Below, piece by piece: positions 8,931 to 18,107 of a stretch of 64,000 bases of DNA; the stretch's first letter is position 1, and each line of letters starts with the position of its first letter. A program made the translations under genes and the position numbers. The notes beneath the pieces were generated by a model. That model had not been told where the DNA came from and ran no database searches. It saw only the letters and a list, made by a program, of their open reading frames with translations. Origin of the DNA: Actinoplanes sp. NBC_00393 (lineage in GTDB: Bacteria > Actinomycetota > Actinomycetes > Mycobacteriales > Micromonosporaceae); the NCBI RefSeq assembly GCF_036053395.1, contig NZ_CP107942.1, forward strand, positions 11,369,214 through 11,433,213, written 5' to 3'.

Positions 8931-8964
8931 CGCGGCGGCCCCGGCCACGGTCGGGGTCGCCGCG
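8931..8964 (+). terminator. strong intra-operon hairpin after the binding-protein gene
   Basis: CGCGGCGGCCCCG at 8931-8943 pairs with CGGGGTCGCCGCG at 8952-8964 around an 8-base loop, with one G-T wobble. It lies between the binding-protein stop and the first permease. Such stem-loops commonly protect the upstream transcript or partly terminate it, so that the binding protein is made in excess over the permeases. No U-run follows. Confidence 0.6.
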
Positions 8965-8981
8965 GCACGAAAGGCAAGCTG

Positions 8982-9866
8982 ATGCACAGCGTCCTGGGTG
9001 ACCGGCGATCGGTTGCCATCCTTCTCGGGCCGGCCCTGCTGGTCTACTCCCTGATCATGCTGGTGCCGATGGTGTGGTCGCTGGGCTACACCTTCTTCAC
9101 CGGCAGCGTCATCACCGGTTTCACCTGGGCCGGCGGCGCCAACTTCGGCAAACTGCTCGACGACCCGGCGCTGCCCGCGGCGTTGTGGTTCACCGTCAAG
9201 TACGCCGTCGTCATCACCGTCGGGCAGGTGTTCGCCGGCTACCTGCTCGCCCTGCTCTACGTGTTCTTCCTGCGCCGGGCCGGCTCCGTCGTGCGTACCC
9301 TCGTCTTCTTCCCGGTCATCCTGCCGACCGTCGCCGTGGCGCTGTTGTTCCAGAAGTTCTTCGAGTACGCCCCGCAGACCGGCCCGGTCAACGCGGTGAT
9401 CGAAGCGTTCGGCGGCACCGGCGCCGACTGGTTCGCCACGCCCGGCAACGCGTTCCTCGTGGTCGCCCTGATGGACATCTGGCGCTCGATGGGCTTCTAC
9501 GCCGTCCTGCTCTACGCCGGGTTGCTCGACATCCCGGACGACGTGATGGAGGCCGCCTCGATCGACGGCGCCAGCACCCGGCGGATGATCCGCAGCATCA
9601 TCGTCCCGCTGTCGCTGCCGGTCCTGGTGTCCTCGCTGGTGTTCAGCATCAACGGCACGCTCAAGGCGTTCGACTCGATCTACGCCCTCACCGGCGGCGG
9701 GCCGGGCAGCGCCACCAGCCCGCTCACGCTGTACATGTACCAGACGTCGTTCGCCTACGGCGACTACGGCTACGGCTCGACGATCGCGCTCACGCTGACC
9801 GTCCTGTGCCTGCTGGTCACCGTCCTCATCTTCCGCGCGACCCGCCGCGACCCGGCGCAGGGGTAA
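8982..9866 (+). CDS. ABC sugar transporter permease (MalF-like)
   Basis: 294 aa with six predicted membrane segments, the first at residues about 10-32 (VAILLGPALLVYSLIML). The ABC permease EAA loop is present near the middle (VMEAASIDGASTRRMIRSII). Size and order fit the CUT1 MalF-type subunit. It begins at ATG 8982 and is followed by the second permease after only 3 bases, so the two are co-translated and presumably form a heterodimer. Confidence 0.92.
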   Translation: MHSVLGDRRSVAILLGPALLVYSLIMLVPMVWSLGYTFFTGSVITGFTWAGGANFGKLLDDPALPAALWFTVKYAVVITVGQVFAGYLLALLYVFFLRRAGSVVRTLVFFPVILPTVAVALLFQKFFEYAPQTGPVNAVIEAFGGTGADWFATPGNAFLVVALMDIWRSMGFYAVLLYAGLLDIPDDVMEAASIDGASTRRMIRSIIVPLSLPVLVSSLVFSINGTLKAFDSIYALTGGGPGSATSPLTLYMYQTSFAYGDYGYGSTIALTLTVLCLLVTVLIFRATRRDPAQG

Positions 9867-9869
9867 CCG

Positions 9870-10703
9870 ATGACCTTCTCCCGTTTCCTCAGGCGACTAC
9901 CCGGATACGTCTGCGTGGCATTGCTGCTGGTTGTTGTCACGTACCCCCTGATCTGGCTCTTTCTCGGCTCCTTCAAGACGCAGGACGAGTTCCTGAACAA
10001 CCCGACCACGTCGCTGCCGGAGAGCTTCACCAACTTCGCGAACTACTCGCAGGCATGGTCATCGGTCGCCACCTATCTGCAGAACTCGCTGCTCACCGTG
10101 CTCCCCTCGCTCGCACTGATCATCGTGCTCGGCACCGCGGCCGGCTTCGCCCTCGAGGTCCTGGTCTGGAAGGGCCGGCAGACCACCCTGCTGCTGTTCC
10201 TGGCCGGCATCATGATCCCCGGCCAGATGATCCTGCTGCCGCTGTTCAGCGTGTATTTCCAGCTGCATCTGACCGGCACCCTGTGGCCGCTGATCATCAC
10301 CTACACCGCCATCGGCCTGCCGCTGACCGTGTTCATGATGGCCACCTACTTCCGGGCCATCCCGAAGTCGGTGTTCGAGGCCGCGACCATGGACGGCGCG
10401 AGCATCATCCGCTCGTTCGTCTCCATCGGCTTCCCGATGATGCGCAACTCGATCCTCACCATCGCGCTGGTGCAGTTCTTCTTCCTCTGGAACGACCTGC
10501 TCATCGCCCTGACCTTCACCACCGACGACGCCCAGCGCACCGTGCAGGTCGGCCTGCTCAACTTCACCGGCCAGTTCGGCGTCGTCGAATACGGCCCGAC
10601 CTTCGCGGCGATCTGCATCAACGTGCTGCTGATCCTGGCCATCTACCTCTTCCTCAACCAGCGAGTCATGCGCGGTCTGGCGGCCGGCGCGGTGAAAGGC
10701 TGA
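9870..10703 (+). CDS. ABC sugar transporter permease (MalG-like)
   Basis: 277 aa with six hydrophobic segments and the EAA motif (VFEATMDGAS-type: EAATMDGASIIRSFVSI at about residues 170-186). The conserved C-terminal VMRGLAAGAVKG is typical of the CUT1 MalG-type subunit. It pairs with the preceding permease and is separated from the downstream rhamnosidase by 4 bases, tying import and hydrolysis together. Confidence 0.92.
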   Translation: MTFSRFLRRLPGYVCVALLLVVVTYPLIWLFLGSFKTQDEFLNNPTTSLPESFTNFANYSQAWSSVATYLQNSLLTVLPSLALIIVLGTAAGFALEVLVWKGRQTTLLLFLAGIMIPGQMILLPLFSVYFQLHLTGTLWPLIITYTAIGLPLTVFMMATYFRAIPKSVFEAATMDGASIIRSFVSIGFPMMRNSILTIALVQFFFLWNDLLIALTFTTDDAQRTVQVGLLNFTGQFGVVEYGPTFAAICINVLLILAIYLFLNQRVMRGLAAGAVKG

Positions 10704-10707
10704 ACCG

Positions 10708-13293
10708 TTGTCTGCACCGAACGGCACGGGCACGCGTGTGCGCGCGCCCCGCATCGAACACCACGACCGCCCGCTCGGCATCGGCGAGCGCACCCCACGC
10801 CTGTCCTGGCAGATGGAGACGGTCCGGCCCGGTTGGCGCCAGCAGGCGTACGAGATCCAGATCAACGGGCAGGGCAGCGGCCGGATCGACTCGGCCGACA
10901 GTGTCCTGGTCCCGTGGCCGGGCGCGGCGCTGACCTCCCGCGAGCAGGCCGACGTCCGCGTGCGGGTGTGGGCGGCCGGCGAACCGGAGCCGACCGCGTG
11001 GAGCGACACCACCACGGTCGAGGCCGGTCTGCTGGAGCCCGCCGACTGGCAGGCCGTCTTCGTCGGCTCCGCCGACATCACCGAGGGCGACCGGCGGCCG
11101 GTCTTGCTGCAACGAGAATTCACGGTACGGGCCGGGCTGCTCAAAGCCAGGGTGTACGCGACCGCGGGCGGCCTCTACGAACTGGAGCTCAACGGCTCAC
11201 GGGCCGGCGACGACGTGCTCGCGCCCGGCTGGACCAGCTACCACCACCGGCTGGCCTACCGGACCCACGACGTCACCGGTCTGCTGAAGCCGGGCGCCAA
11301 CACGATCAGCGGCTGGCTGGCCGACGGCTGGTGGCGCGGCGAGTACGGCTGGAACCGGCTCGGCGAACGCTACGGTCCGGACACCGCGTTGCTCGCCCAG
11401 CTCGAACTGCACTACGCCGACGGCGCCGTCGAACACGTCGTCACCGACGGGTCCTGGACCTGGGCGTACGGAGCCATCACGCAGTCGAGCATCTACGACG
11501 GCGAACACCATGACGCCCGGATCGAGGCGGCCGGCTGGAGTCCCGTACAGAAAAAGAACATGCAGGTCGGTGACCTGACCGCGCCCGCCGGACCACCGGT
11601 GCGCCGGATCCAGACCCTGCCGCCGGCCGGCATCACCCGTCTCGACGACGGCACCCATCTGATCGACTTCGGACAGAACCTGGCCGGCCGGCTGCGGATC
11701 ACGGTCACCGGCCCGGCCGGTACGGAGATCGGCATCCGGCACGCCGAAGTGCTGGAGAACGGCCGCCTCTGCACCCGGCCGATCCGCACCGCCGTCGCCC
11801 ACGACGTCTACACGCTGGCCGGCGTCGGCGCCGAGACGTGGGAGCCGCGGTTCACGTACCACGGCTTCCGGTACGCGGAGATCACCGGCTGGCCCGGCGA
11901 GCTCGACCCGGCCGACGTGGTCGCGGTCGTCTGCCACGACGACATGCCGTCCACCGGCGACTTCGAGTGCTCGGATCCGCTGATCGAGCGCCTGCATGAG
12001 AACGTGCGATGGAGCATGCGCGGCAACTTCGTCTCGGTGCCCACCGACTGCCCGCAACGCGACGAGCGCCTCGGCTGGACCGGCGACCTGCAGGTCTTCG
12101 CGCCCACCGCCGCGTTCCTCTACGACGCGACCGGCAGCATCGCCGACTGGCTCACCGACGTGAACGCCGAGACCGGCGACGACGGGCTCGTCCCGCTCTA
12201 CGTGCCGCACATCGAAACCGACTTCACCCAGTTCCACTGCGCGGTCTGGGGTGACGTCACCACCGTCGTCCCGCTGGTGCTCTACGACCGGGCGGGGGAC
12301 CTCGGGCCGGTGCTGCGTGGCTACGACACCGCCCGCGCCTGGGTCGACGGTTGCCGACGGCTGCTCGACGACCGTGACGTGATCGCCGAGGGGCTGCAGC
12401 TCGGGGACTGGCTCGACCCGGCCGCTCCGTCGGACCGGCCGCAGCAGGCGCGTACCGACCCGTACCTCGTCGCCACCGCCTACCTCGCCCACTCCGCGCG
12501 CCTGCTCGCCCGGCAGGCCCGGCTGGTCGGCAAGGACGACGACGCCGCTTCCTGCTCCGCCCTCGCCGACCGGGTCGCGGCGGGTTTCCGCCGCGAGTTC
12601 GTCACCGCCGCCGGGCGGTGCGTCTCGGACACCCAGACCGCGTACGCCCTGGCGCTCTGCTTCGACCTGCTGCTTCCGGAGCAGCGGGTGCACGCGGGGA
12701 ACCGGCTCGCCGAACTCGTCCGCGAGGGGGAGTTCCGCATCGGCACCGGCTTCGCCGGAACGCCGCTGATCCTGGACGCCCTCACCACCACCGGACACCT
12801 GGAGGAGGCCTACCGGCTGCTGCTCTCGCGTGAACTGCCGTCGTGGCTGTACCCGGTCACCATGGGCGCCACGACGATCTGGGAACGCTGGGACTCCATG
12901 CTGCCCGACGGGTCGATCAACCCCGGCAACATGACCTCGTTCAACCATTACGCCCTCGGCGCCGTGGCGGACTGGCTGCACCGTACCGTCGCCGGGCTGG
13001 CCCCGGCCGCGCCCGGCTACCGGACCCTGCACGTGCGACCCCGGCCCGGCGGAGGCCTGACCCGGGCCGCGGCCCGGCATCACACCCCCTACGGCACCGC
13101 CTCGGTCCAGTGGCGGCGAGAGGACACCACCCTGCTCGTCGACGTGATCGTGCCCCCGGGCTGCGACGCCGTCATCGATTTACCCGGGCGACAACCGATC
13201 ACCGTGGCTGCAGGCGCACACAGCTTCACCAGCGAACACCGGTCCGCTGCCGATGACCCCATCGCTCCGCTGCCGGCACGCCGGTACTTCTGA
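10708..13293 (+). CDS. GH78 alpha-L-rhamnosidase
   Basis: 861 aa with the multi-domain layout of bacterial GH78 enzymes: an N-terminal fibronectin-like domain (APRIEHHDRPLGI...TPRLSW), beta-sandwich domains with YELELNG and LAPGWTSY, and a central (alpha/alpha)6 barrel. The barrel contains the conserved active-site region CPQRDERLGWTGD at about residues 446-458, where the acidic residues of the family lie, and the later TTIWERWDS segment. No signal peptide is visible, so it probably acts in the cytoplasm on imported rhamnosides. The start is TTG 10708, 4 bases after the permease stop. It releases L-rhamnose, which fits a locus for pectin (rhamnogalacturonan) or plant glycoside use. Confidence 0.93.
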   Translation: MSAPNGTGTRVRAPRIEHHDRPLGIGERTPRLSWQMETVRPGWRQQAYEIQINGQGSGRIDSADSVLVPWPGAALTSREQADVRVRVWAAGEPEPTAWSDTTTVEAGLLEPADWQAVFVGSADITEGDRRPVLLQREFTVRAGLLKARVYATAGGLYELELNGSRAGDDVLAPGWTSYHHRLAYRTHDVTGLLKPGANTISGWLADGWWRGEYGWNRLGERYGPDTALLAQLELHYADGAVEHVVTDGSWTWAYGAITQSSIYDGEHHDARIEAAGWSPVQKKNMQVGDLTAPAGPPVRRIQTLPPAGITRLDDGTHLIDFGQNLAGRLRITVTGPAGTEIGIRHAEVLENGRLCTRPIRTAVAHDVYTLAGVGAETWEPRFTYHGFRYAEITGWPGELDPADVVAVVCHDDMPSTGDFECSDPLIERLHENVRWSMRGNFVSVPTDCPQRDERLGWTGDLQVFAPTAAFLYDATGSIADWLTDVNAETGDDGLVPLYVPHIETDFTQFHCAVWGDVTTVVPLVLYDRAGDLGPVLRGYDTARAWVDGCRRLLDDRDVIAEGLQLGDWLDPAAPSDRPQQARTDPYLVATAYLAHSARLLARQARLVGKDDDAASCSALADRVAAGFRREFVTAAGRCVSDTQTAYALALCFDLLLPEQRVHAGNRLAELVREGEFRIGTGFAGTPLILDALTTTGHLEEAYRLLLSRELPSWLYPVTMGATTIWERWDSMLPDGSINPGNMTSFNHYALGAVADWLHRTVAGLAPAAPGYRTLHVRPRPGGGLTRAAARHHTPYGTASVQWRREDTTLLVDVIVPPGCDAVIDLPGRQPITVAAGAHSFTSEHRSAADDPIAPLPARRYF

Positions 13294-13346
13294 GCCGGGC
13301 GGCGGCTCCCGTAGTCTTCGGGCCGGTGGCCGGACGCAGCAGATGA

Positions 13347-14417
13347 GTGGGGACGACCGTGGGGCGCGCAACGATCCGGGATGTCGCCCGCGTGGCCGGA
13401 GTCTCCGACGGCACGGTCAGCAACACCCTGAACCGGCCGCACCTGGTCACCCCGGAAACCCGCGACCGGGTGCGGCAGGCCATGGCGACCGTCGGCTACG
13501 TGCCCAACGCCGCCGCCCGGGCGCTGCGCGTCGGCCGGACCCGCACCATCGGCCTGGTCGTCCTCGACGTCGGCAACCCGTTCTTCGCCGAGGTCGCCGC
13601 CGGCGCCGAACAGACCGCCATCGAGGCCGGCGCCGACATCGCGTTGTTCCACACCGGCCTCGGCGAACACACCCGCGAACAGCGGCTGCTGCACCGCCTC
13701 GCCGAACGCCGCCTCGACGGCCTGATCATCACCCCCAACGACGTCGACCACCCCCTGCTCGACACCATCGAGCAAGGCGGCACCCCCGTGGTCGTCCTTG
13801 CACGCGAGGTGCGAAGCGGACGCCGCAGCGCGGTACGCAGTGACGACTTCCTCGGCGGAGTGCTGGCCGCACGCCATCTGCTCGACAACGGCCATCGCCG
13901 GCTCGCCTTCGCGGGATGGCGCCACGACGAGCGCTATCAGGGCGCGACGCGAACCGCCGCCGAAGCCGGTGCCACCCTCAGCTGGCTCGGCACTTCCGGG
14001 GCCGGCCTCGCCGACGGCCTGGCCGCCGGTCGCCACCTCACCGGCCTCGACCCGCACCAGCGGCCGACCGCCGTCTTCTGCGCCAACGATCTCATCGCTG
14101 CCGGCGTCATCCAGGTAGCCACCCTAAGCGGCCTGCGGATCCCCGACGACCTCGCCGTCGTCGGTTTCGACGACACCGATATCGCCAGTGCCGCCAGTGC
14201 CGTCGAACTGACCAGCGTGCGCCAGCCGGCCGCCGACATCGGCGCCGCGGCCGTCCGCGTCATCCTCGACGACACGGCCGGCCACCGTTGCCCGGCCACG
14301 GACGTCGTCTTCGAGCCGTACCTGATGGTTCGCGAATCCAGCGTGCTGGGGGAGTGGTCGCGTGGGCCCGTGGCCGACGCACCGGGATCCGAGGGACCGA
14401 TCGCGGTCAGTGCTTGA
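13347..14417 (+). CDS. LacI-family transcriptional regulator (second copy)
   Basis: About 356 aa (GTG 13347; a second GTG at 13359 giving MGRATIRDVARVAGVSDG fits the family start as well or better). HTH, hinge (YVPNAAARALRVGRT) and the sugar-binding core (IGLVVLDVGNPFF, VVGFDDTDIA, LTSVRQPA) are all intact. It follows the rhamnosidase on the same strand. Sequence segments closely parallel the first LacI in the cluster, so the two may be paralogues, one controlling import and one hydrolysis. Its 3' end abuts a decayed LacI fragment on the opposite strand. Confidence 0.88.
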   Translation: MGTTVGRATIRDVARVAGVSDGTVSNTLNRPHLVTPETRDRVRQAMATVGYVPNAAARALRVGRTRTIGLVVLDVGNPFFAEVAAGAEQTAIEAGADIALFHTGLGEHTREQRLLHRLAERRLDGLIITPNDVDHPLLDTIEQGGTPVVVLAREVRSGRRSAVRSDDFLGGVLAARHLLDNGHRRLAFAGWRHDERYQGATRTAAEAGATLSWLGTSGAGLADGLAAGRHLTGLDPHQRPTAVFCANDLIAAGVIQVATLSGLRIPDDLAVVGFDDTDIASAASAVELTSVRQPAADIGAAAVRVILDDTAGHRCPATDVVFEPYLMVRESSVLGEWSRGPVADAPGSEGPIAVSA

Positions 14418-14422
14418 ACCGC

Positions 14423-14623
14423 GCCGGCAGCCATCAGGTCGCAGGACACGAACATCGCGTCGATCTCCGGGTGCTCGCTCATCAGGTGCAACGTGAAAGC
14501 CGCAGCCGTCGTCACTGAACTCCGGAGGCCGAACTCGCGCACCGCACGCCGGTAGCCTGTCCGGCGCTCGCGTGAGTCCGCGCTGTCGGCCGGACCGTGG
14601 ATCGTGGGCTTCGTCCGGCTCAC
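14423..14623 (-). pseudogene. decayed LacI-family fragment (C-terminal domain remnant)
   Basis: The minus strand encodes, without interruption, about 66 residues that read as the back half of a LacI sugar-binding domain: IHGPADSADSRERRTGYRRA, then HPEIDAMFVSCDLMAAGAVQ. No HTH precedes it, and after about 14425 the frame runs into sequence antisense to the intact LacI gene. It is therefore a truncated remnant, not a gene. It may be the residue of a third LacI regulator lost when this locus was rearranged. Confidence 0.6.
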
Positions 14624-14709
14624 CGCTGCCTCCTCCCGGCACCCGAAACTCTACGGACGATCACTCGCCCAGCGTCAGGTAAGGCACTTGCCGTGATCGC
14701 GGTTGTCCG

Positions 14710-15384
14710 TCATCGCCGCGCCGCGGCGCGCTCCTTCGTGGCCATCTCGACGATCCGGTCGGTCCAGCGGGTCAGCAGGACCGGGTCGTGGCTGACCACC
14801 AGCACGCCCATGTCGTTGTCGTGCTGTTCCTGCCTGATCACCGCGGCCACGTGCGCCTGCGTGGAGGCGTCCAGCATCGTGGTCGCCTCGTCGCACAGCA
14901 GGTAGCCCGGCCGGTGCACCAGGGCCCGGGCCAGACAGGCACGCTGCAACTGCCCGTCGCTGACGGCGTGCGGCCTGCGGGCGAGCAGATCGGGCGTCAG
15001 CCCCACCCGGTCGGCGAGTTCGGCGACCCGGAGCCCGATCCGGTCCGGCGGCGTCCGGGTGGCCCGCATCGGTTCGGCGATCAGGTCGGCCAGGCTCAGC
15101 CGCGGGTCGCTGGCCGCGCGGGGACTTTGGAACAGCAGCCCGACGCGGGTGCGCACCTGCGCCGGCACTCGATGGCGGGCGCCGTCGACGCGCTGCCCGT
15201 CGAGGATGACGTGTCCACCGGACGGGGAGTGCAGCAGCGCGAGCACCCGTACCAATGTTGATTTTCCGCAGCCGGAGGGGCCGCGCAGCCCGACCGTCTC
15301 GCCGGGCGCGACGGAAAGGGAGACCTCGTGCAGGACGGGCCGGCCTCGGTAGCCGGCCGAGACACCGCAGGCGGCGAGGCTCAT
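14710..15384 (-). CDS. ABC transporter ATP-binding protein (second ATPase, NikE/DppF-like)
   Basis: 224 aa from ATG 15384, overlapping the stop of the upstream ATPase by 4 bases. Walker A is GPSGCGKST, and Walker B is the YLLCDEATT stretch. The signature is unusual: SDGQLQRACLARAL, with Asp in place of the first Gly of LSGGQ. The switch His is in VVSHDP. Short DppF/NikE-type subunits lack the C-terminal oligopeptide domain, as here. It is the last gene of a five-gene importer operon (binding protein, two permeases, two ATPases). Confidence 0.88.
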   Translation of the reverse strand: MSLAACGVSAGYRGRPVLHEVSLSVAPGETVGLRGPSGCGKSTLVRVLALLHSPSGGHVILDGQRVDGARHRVPAQVRTRVGLLFQSPRAASDPRLSLADLIAEPMRATRTPPDRIGLRVAELADRVGLTPDLLARRPHAVSDGQLQRACLARALVHRPGYLLCDEATTMLDASTQAHVAAVIRQEQHDNDMGVLVVSHDPVLLTRWTDRIVEMATKERAAARR

Positions 15385-16304
15385 GCCGGCACCTCCGAGG
15401 GGAGCAGGGGATGGTGGCAGGCGACCGGCCCGGCCGGCTGGGTCGCGCAGGCGTCGCTGGCGCGCGGGCAGCGCGCGGCGAACGCGCATCCCTGCGGGAG
15501 CGCGGTCAGCATCGGTGGGTGGCCGGGGATGGGCAGGAATTCCCGCTGCGGGAGGGCTTGCAACAGCGCGGAGGTGTACGGGTGAGCCGGTGCCGCGAAG
15601 ACATCGGCGGCCGGCCGGTGCTCGACGATGCGGCTGGCGTACATGACGGCGACGGTGTCGGCGACGCGTTCGGCCGCGGCCAGGTCGTGGGTGATCAGCA
15701 GGACGGCGCCGCCGTCGTCGCAGCGGCGGCGCAGCAGGTCGAGGGTGTGGTCGACCAGCGGCCGGTCGAGTCCGGTGGTCGGTTCGTCGGCGATCAGCAG
15801 GGCCGGGTCGGCGGCGAGGGCGAGCGCGGTGACCAGGCGCTGGGACATCCCGCCGGACAGCTGGAACGGGTAGCGGTCCAGATCCGCTGGCTCCAGGCCG
15901 GCGTCGGCGGCGACCCGGTCGGCGAGTTTCGGGTCCCGGCCGTGGGTGCGCAGCGTCTCGGTGAGCAGCTTACGGCCGGTGCGCACGGCGGTGAGTGCGG
16001 TGGCGGGGCTCTGCGGGATCAGGCCGACGCGGCGGCCGCGGATGCGCCGGGCGAGTTCCTTCTCGCCGCAGTGCAGCAGGTCGGTGCCGTCGAAGGTGGC
16101 CTGCCCGCTGGTCTGGGCGTTGCCGGGCAGCAGGCCGAGCAGGGCGTGGGCCAGCACGGATTTGCCGCAGCCGGATTCGCCGACCACGGCGAGCAGCTCG
16201 CCGCGGCGTACGGTCAGATCGAGGTCGGTGACCGCCTGGACCACCGCGTCGCGCAAGCGGAAGCGCACGCTGAGCCCTTCGGTGCGCAGCAGGGTTTCGG
16301 TCAT
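15381..16304 (-). CDS. ABC transporter ATP-binding protein (first ATPase, NikD/DppD-like)
   Basis: 307 aa. Walker A is GESGCGKS, the signature is LSGGMSQR, and Walker B is LLIADEPTTGLD with His in LLITHDL. The C-terminus has the oligopeptide/nickel-type extension with a Cys-containing segment (GCAFAARCPRASDAC...CHHP). In DppD/OppD relatives that segment holds an iron-sulfur or metal site. ATG at 16304 overlaps the permease stop (ATGA). It forms the second half of the ATPase heterodimer. Confidence 0.9.
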   Translation of the reverse strand: MTETLLRTEGLSVRFRLRDAVVQAVTDLDLTVRRGELLAVVGESGCGKSVLAHALLGLLPGNAQTSGQATFDGTDLLHCGEKELARRIRGRRVGLIPQSPATALTAVRTGRKLLTETLRTHGRDPKLADRVAADAGLEPADLDRYPFQLSGGMSQRLVTALALAADPALLIADEPTTGLDRPLVDHTLDLLRRRCDDGGAVLLITHDLAAAERVADTVAVMYASRIVEHRPAADVFAAPAHPYTSALLQALPQREFLPIPGHPPMLTALPQGCAFAARCPRASDACATQPAGPVACHHPLLPSEVPA

Positions 16305-17149
16305 AGGTTGAGCTCCGCTCGGACTCGGGGATCGAGGCGGTCGCGCCAGCGGCCGGCGAGCGCCGCGATGGCCAGGGTGACCACGATGATCAGCAGGCCC
16401 GGCACGATGCTGGCCCACCAGGCGCCGGTGAGCAGGGACCGCTGCCCGTCGTTGATCATGTTGCCGAGGGAAGCGAGGTGCGGCGGCAGGCCGAGTCCGA
16501 GGAACGACAGCGACGTCTCGTGCCAGACCGCGTGCGGGATCATCAACGTGGTGGCCAGCGCGATCTTCGGCACCACGTGCGGCAGCAGATGCCGGGTGAG
16601 CACGCGGCGGCGGCTCGCACCGCCGGAGATCGCGGCGTCGATGAACGGGCGGGTCCGCAGCGTCAGCAGTTCCGAGCGGACGATGCGGGCGGTGGACAGC
16701 CAGTGGGTGAGCCCGATGGAGAGGATCACCGCGCCGAGGCTGGGGCGCAGCATAGCCACGATGAAAATGCCGAGCAGCAGGTGCGGCAGCGCGGCGAGGG
16801 TGTCGACGACGCGCATGAGCACCCGGTCGGTCCAGCCGCCGAGCAGGCCGGCGAGGCCGCCGACGATGCCGCCGAGCACGGAGGCGGCCAGGGCGGCGAC
16901 GATGCCGACCAGCAGCGAGACGCGCAGGCCGTAGATGCTGCGGTGCAGCACGTCGCGGCCCAGGTCGTCGGTGCCACCGGGATGGGCGGGCGACGGCGGC
17001 TGCGCGATGTTGTCGAGCGCCACGGCGCTCTGATCCAAAGGCCACAGCAGGGGTACGAGCACGGTGGCGCCCAGCGCGACGACGAGGACGACCGCCGACA
17101 GTTGCGGGACCGGCAGTCGGCGGGGGCGGGGCAGGGCGAGGTCAGCCAT
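16301..17149 (-). CDS. ABC transporter permease (NikC/DppC-like)
   Basis: 282 aa, N-terminal membrane anchor followed by GGTDDLGRDVLHRSIYGLRVSL (broken here as the family's GTDxxGRDxxSR segment) and five further hydrophobic segments. The EAA loop is FIDAAISGGASRRRVLTRHL. It overlaps the upstream permease by 8 bases. Partner of the NikB/DppB-like subunit. Confidence 0.9.
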   Translation of the reverse strand: MADLALPRPRRLPVPQLSAVVLVVALGATVLVPLLWPLDQSAVALDNIAQPPSPAHPGGTDDLGRDVLHRSIYGLRVSLLVGIVAALAASVLGGIVGGLAGLLGGWTDRVLMRVVDTLAALPHLLLGIFIVAMLRPSLGAVILSIGLTHWLSTARIVRSELLTLRTRPFIDAAISGGASRRRVLTRHLLPHVVPKIALATTLMIPHAVWHETSLSFLGLGLPPHLASLGNMINDGQRSLLTGAWWASIVPGLLIIVVTLAIAALAGRWRDRLDPRVRAELNL

Positions 17150-18107
17150 CGATACGCACCCGGGGATCGGCGGCCGTGTAGGCCAGGTCGGTGGCCAGGT
17201 TCGCCAGCAGCACCACCGCGGTGGTGATCAAGGTGATCGCGGCCAGCAGCGGGAAGTCGCTGCCGAGCGCGGCCTGCACGGTGACCCCACCCAGTCCGGG
17301 CAGCGAGAAGACGGTCTCCACCAGCACCGACCCGCCGACGATCTCCGGCAGGTGGGTGCCGATCAGGGTGAGGAACGGCAGCAGCGCGGTGCGCAGGGCG
17401 TGGCCGAACAGGACGGTACGGCCGCGCAGGCCCCGGGCCCAGGCGGCGAGCACGTGGTCGTCACGCAGGCTCTCGGCGACCGAGTCACGCACGAACAGCA
17501 GGAACCACGGCGCCTGCGAGATCGCCAGGACGGTCACCGGGAGCACGAGGTGGTGCGCCACGTCGGTGAACGAGGTGGAGGTGGCGGTGACATCAGTCAG
17601 CCCGCCGGCCGGGAACCAGCCCAGCGCCAGGGCGAACACGGCGATCGCCGCGAGGGCCAGCCAGAAGACCGGCATCGACTCGACGGCGTACGCGGCGGCC
17701 CGCAGTGCCCGGTCGAAGAGGCCGCCGCGCCGGTAGGCGGCGATGGTGCCCAGCACGAGGCTGCCGATCAGGACCACCGCGAGGGTGACTCCGATCAGCA
17801 GCAGCGTCCAGCCGGCCCGGGCGCCGATCACCGCGGCGACCGGCTCGTGCCGGGAGGTGGACCAGCCCAGATCTCCCTGCACGAGGTTGGAGAGCCAACG
17901 GAAGTACTGCACCGGCAGCGGGTCGTCGACACCCCAGTTGGCGCGGATCTGCGCCAGGTTCTCCGGGGTGGCGGTGAACGCGGCGGCTCCGGCGTACTGC
18001 ATGGCCGGGTCCATCGGGGATGCCGCACCGAGCAGGAACATGCCGATCGTGGTGGCGAACAGCACCGGTACGGCGACGGCGAGCCGCCGCCGGATCACGG
18101 TGATCAC
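17142..18107 (-). CDS. ABC transporter permease (NikB/DppB-like)
   Basis: About 321 aa from GTG 18107, whose GTGA overlaps the stop of the binding-protein gene; an upstream ATG at 18134 is possible but would overlap more. The N-terminal TM (LAVAVPVLFATTIGMFLL), a periplasmic loop with LPVQYFRWLSNLVQGDLG and the family's C-terminal IVGGSVLVETVFSLPGLG are all recognisable. It builds the membrane channel with the following permease. Confidence 0.9.
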   Translation of the reverse strand: MITVIRRRLAVAVPVLFATTIGMFLLGAASPMDPAMQYAGAAAFTATPENLAQIRANWGVDDPLPVQYFRWLSNLVQGDLGWSTSRHEPVAAVIGARAGWTLLLIGVTLAVVLIGSLVLGTIAAYRRGGLFDRALRAAAYAVESMPVFWLALAAIAVFALALGWFPAGGLTDVTATSTSFTDVAHHLVLPVTVLAISQAPWFLLFVRDSVAESLRDDHVLAAWARGLRGRTVLFGHALRTALLPFLTLIGTHLPEIVGGSVLVETVFSLPGLGGVTVQAALGSDFPLLAAITLITTAVVLLANLATDLAYTAADPRVRIDG

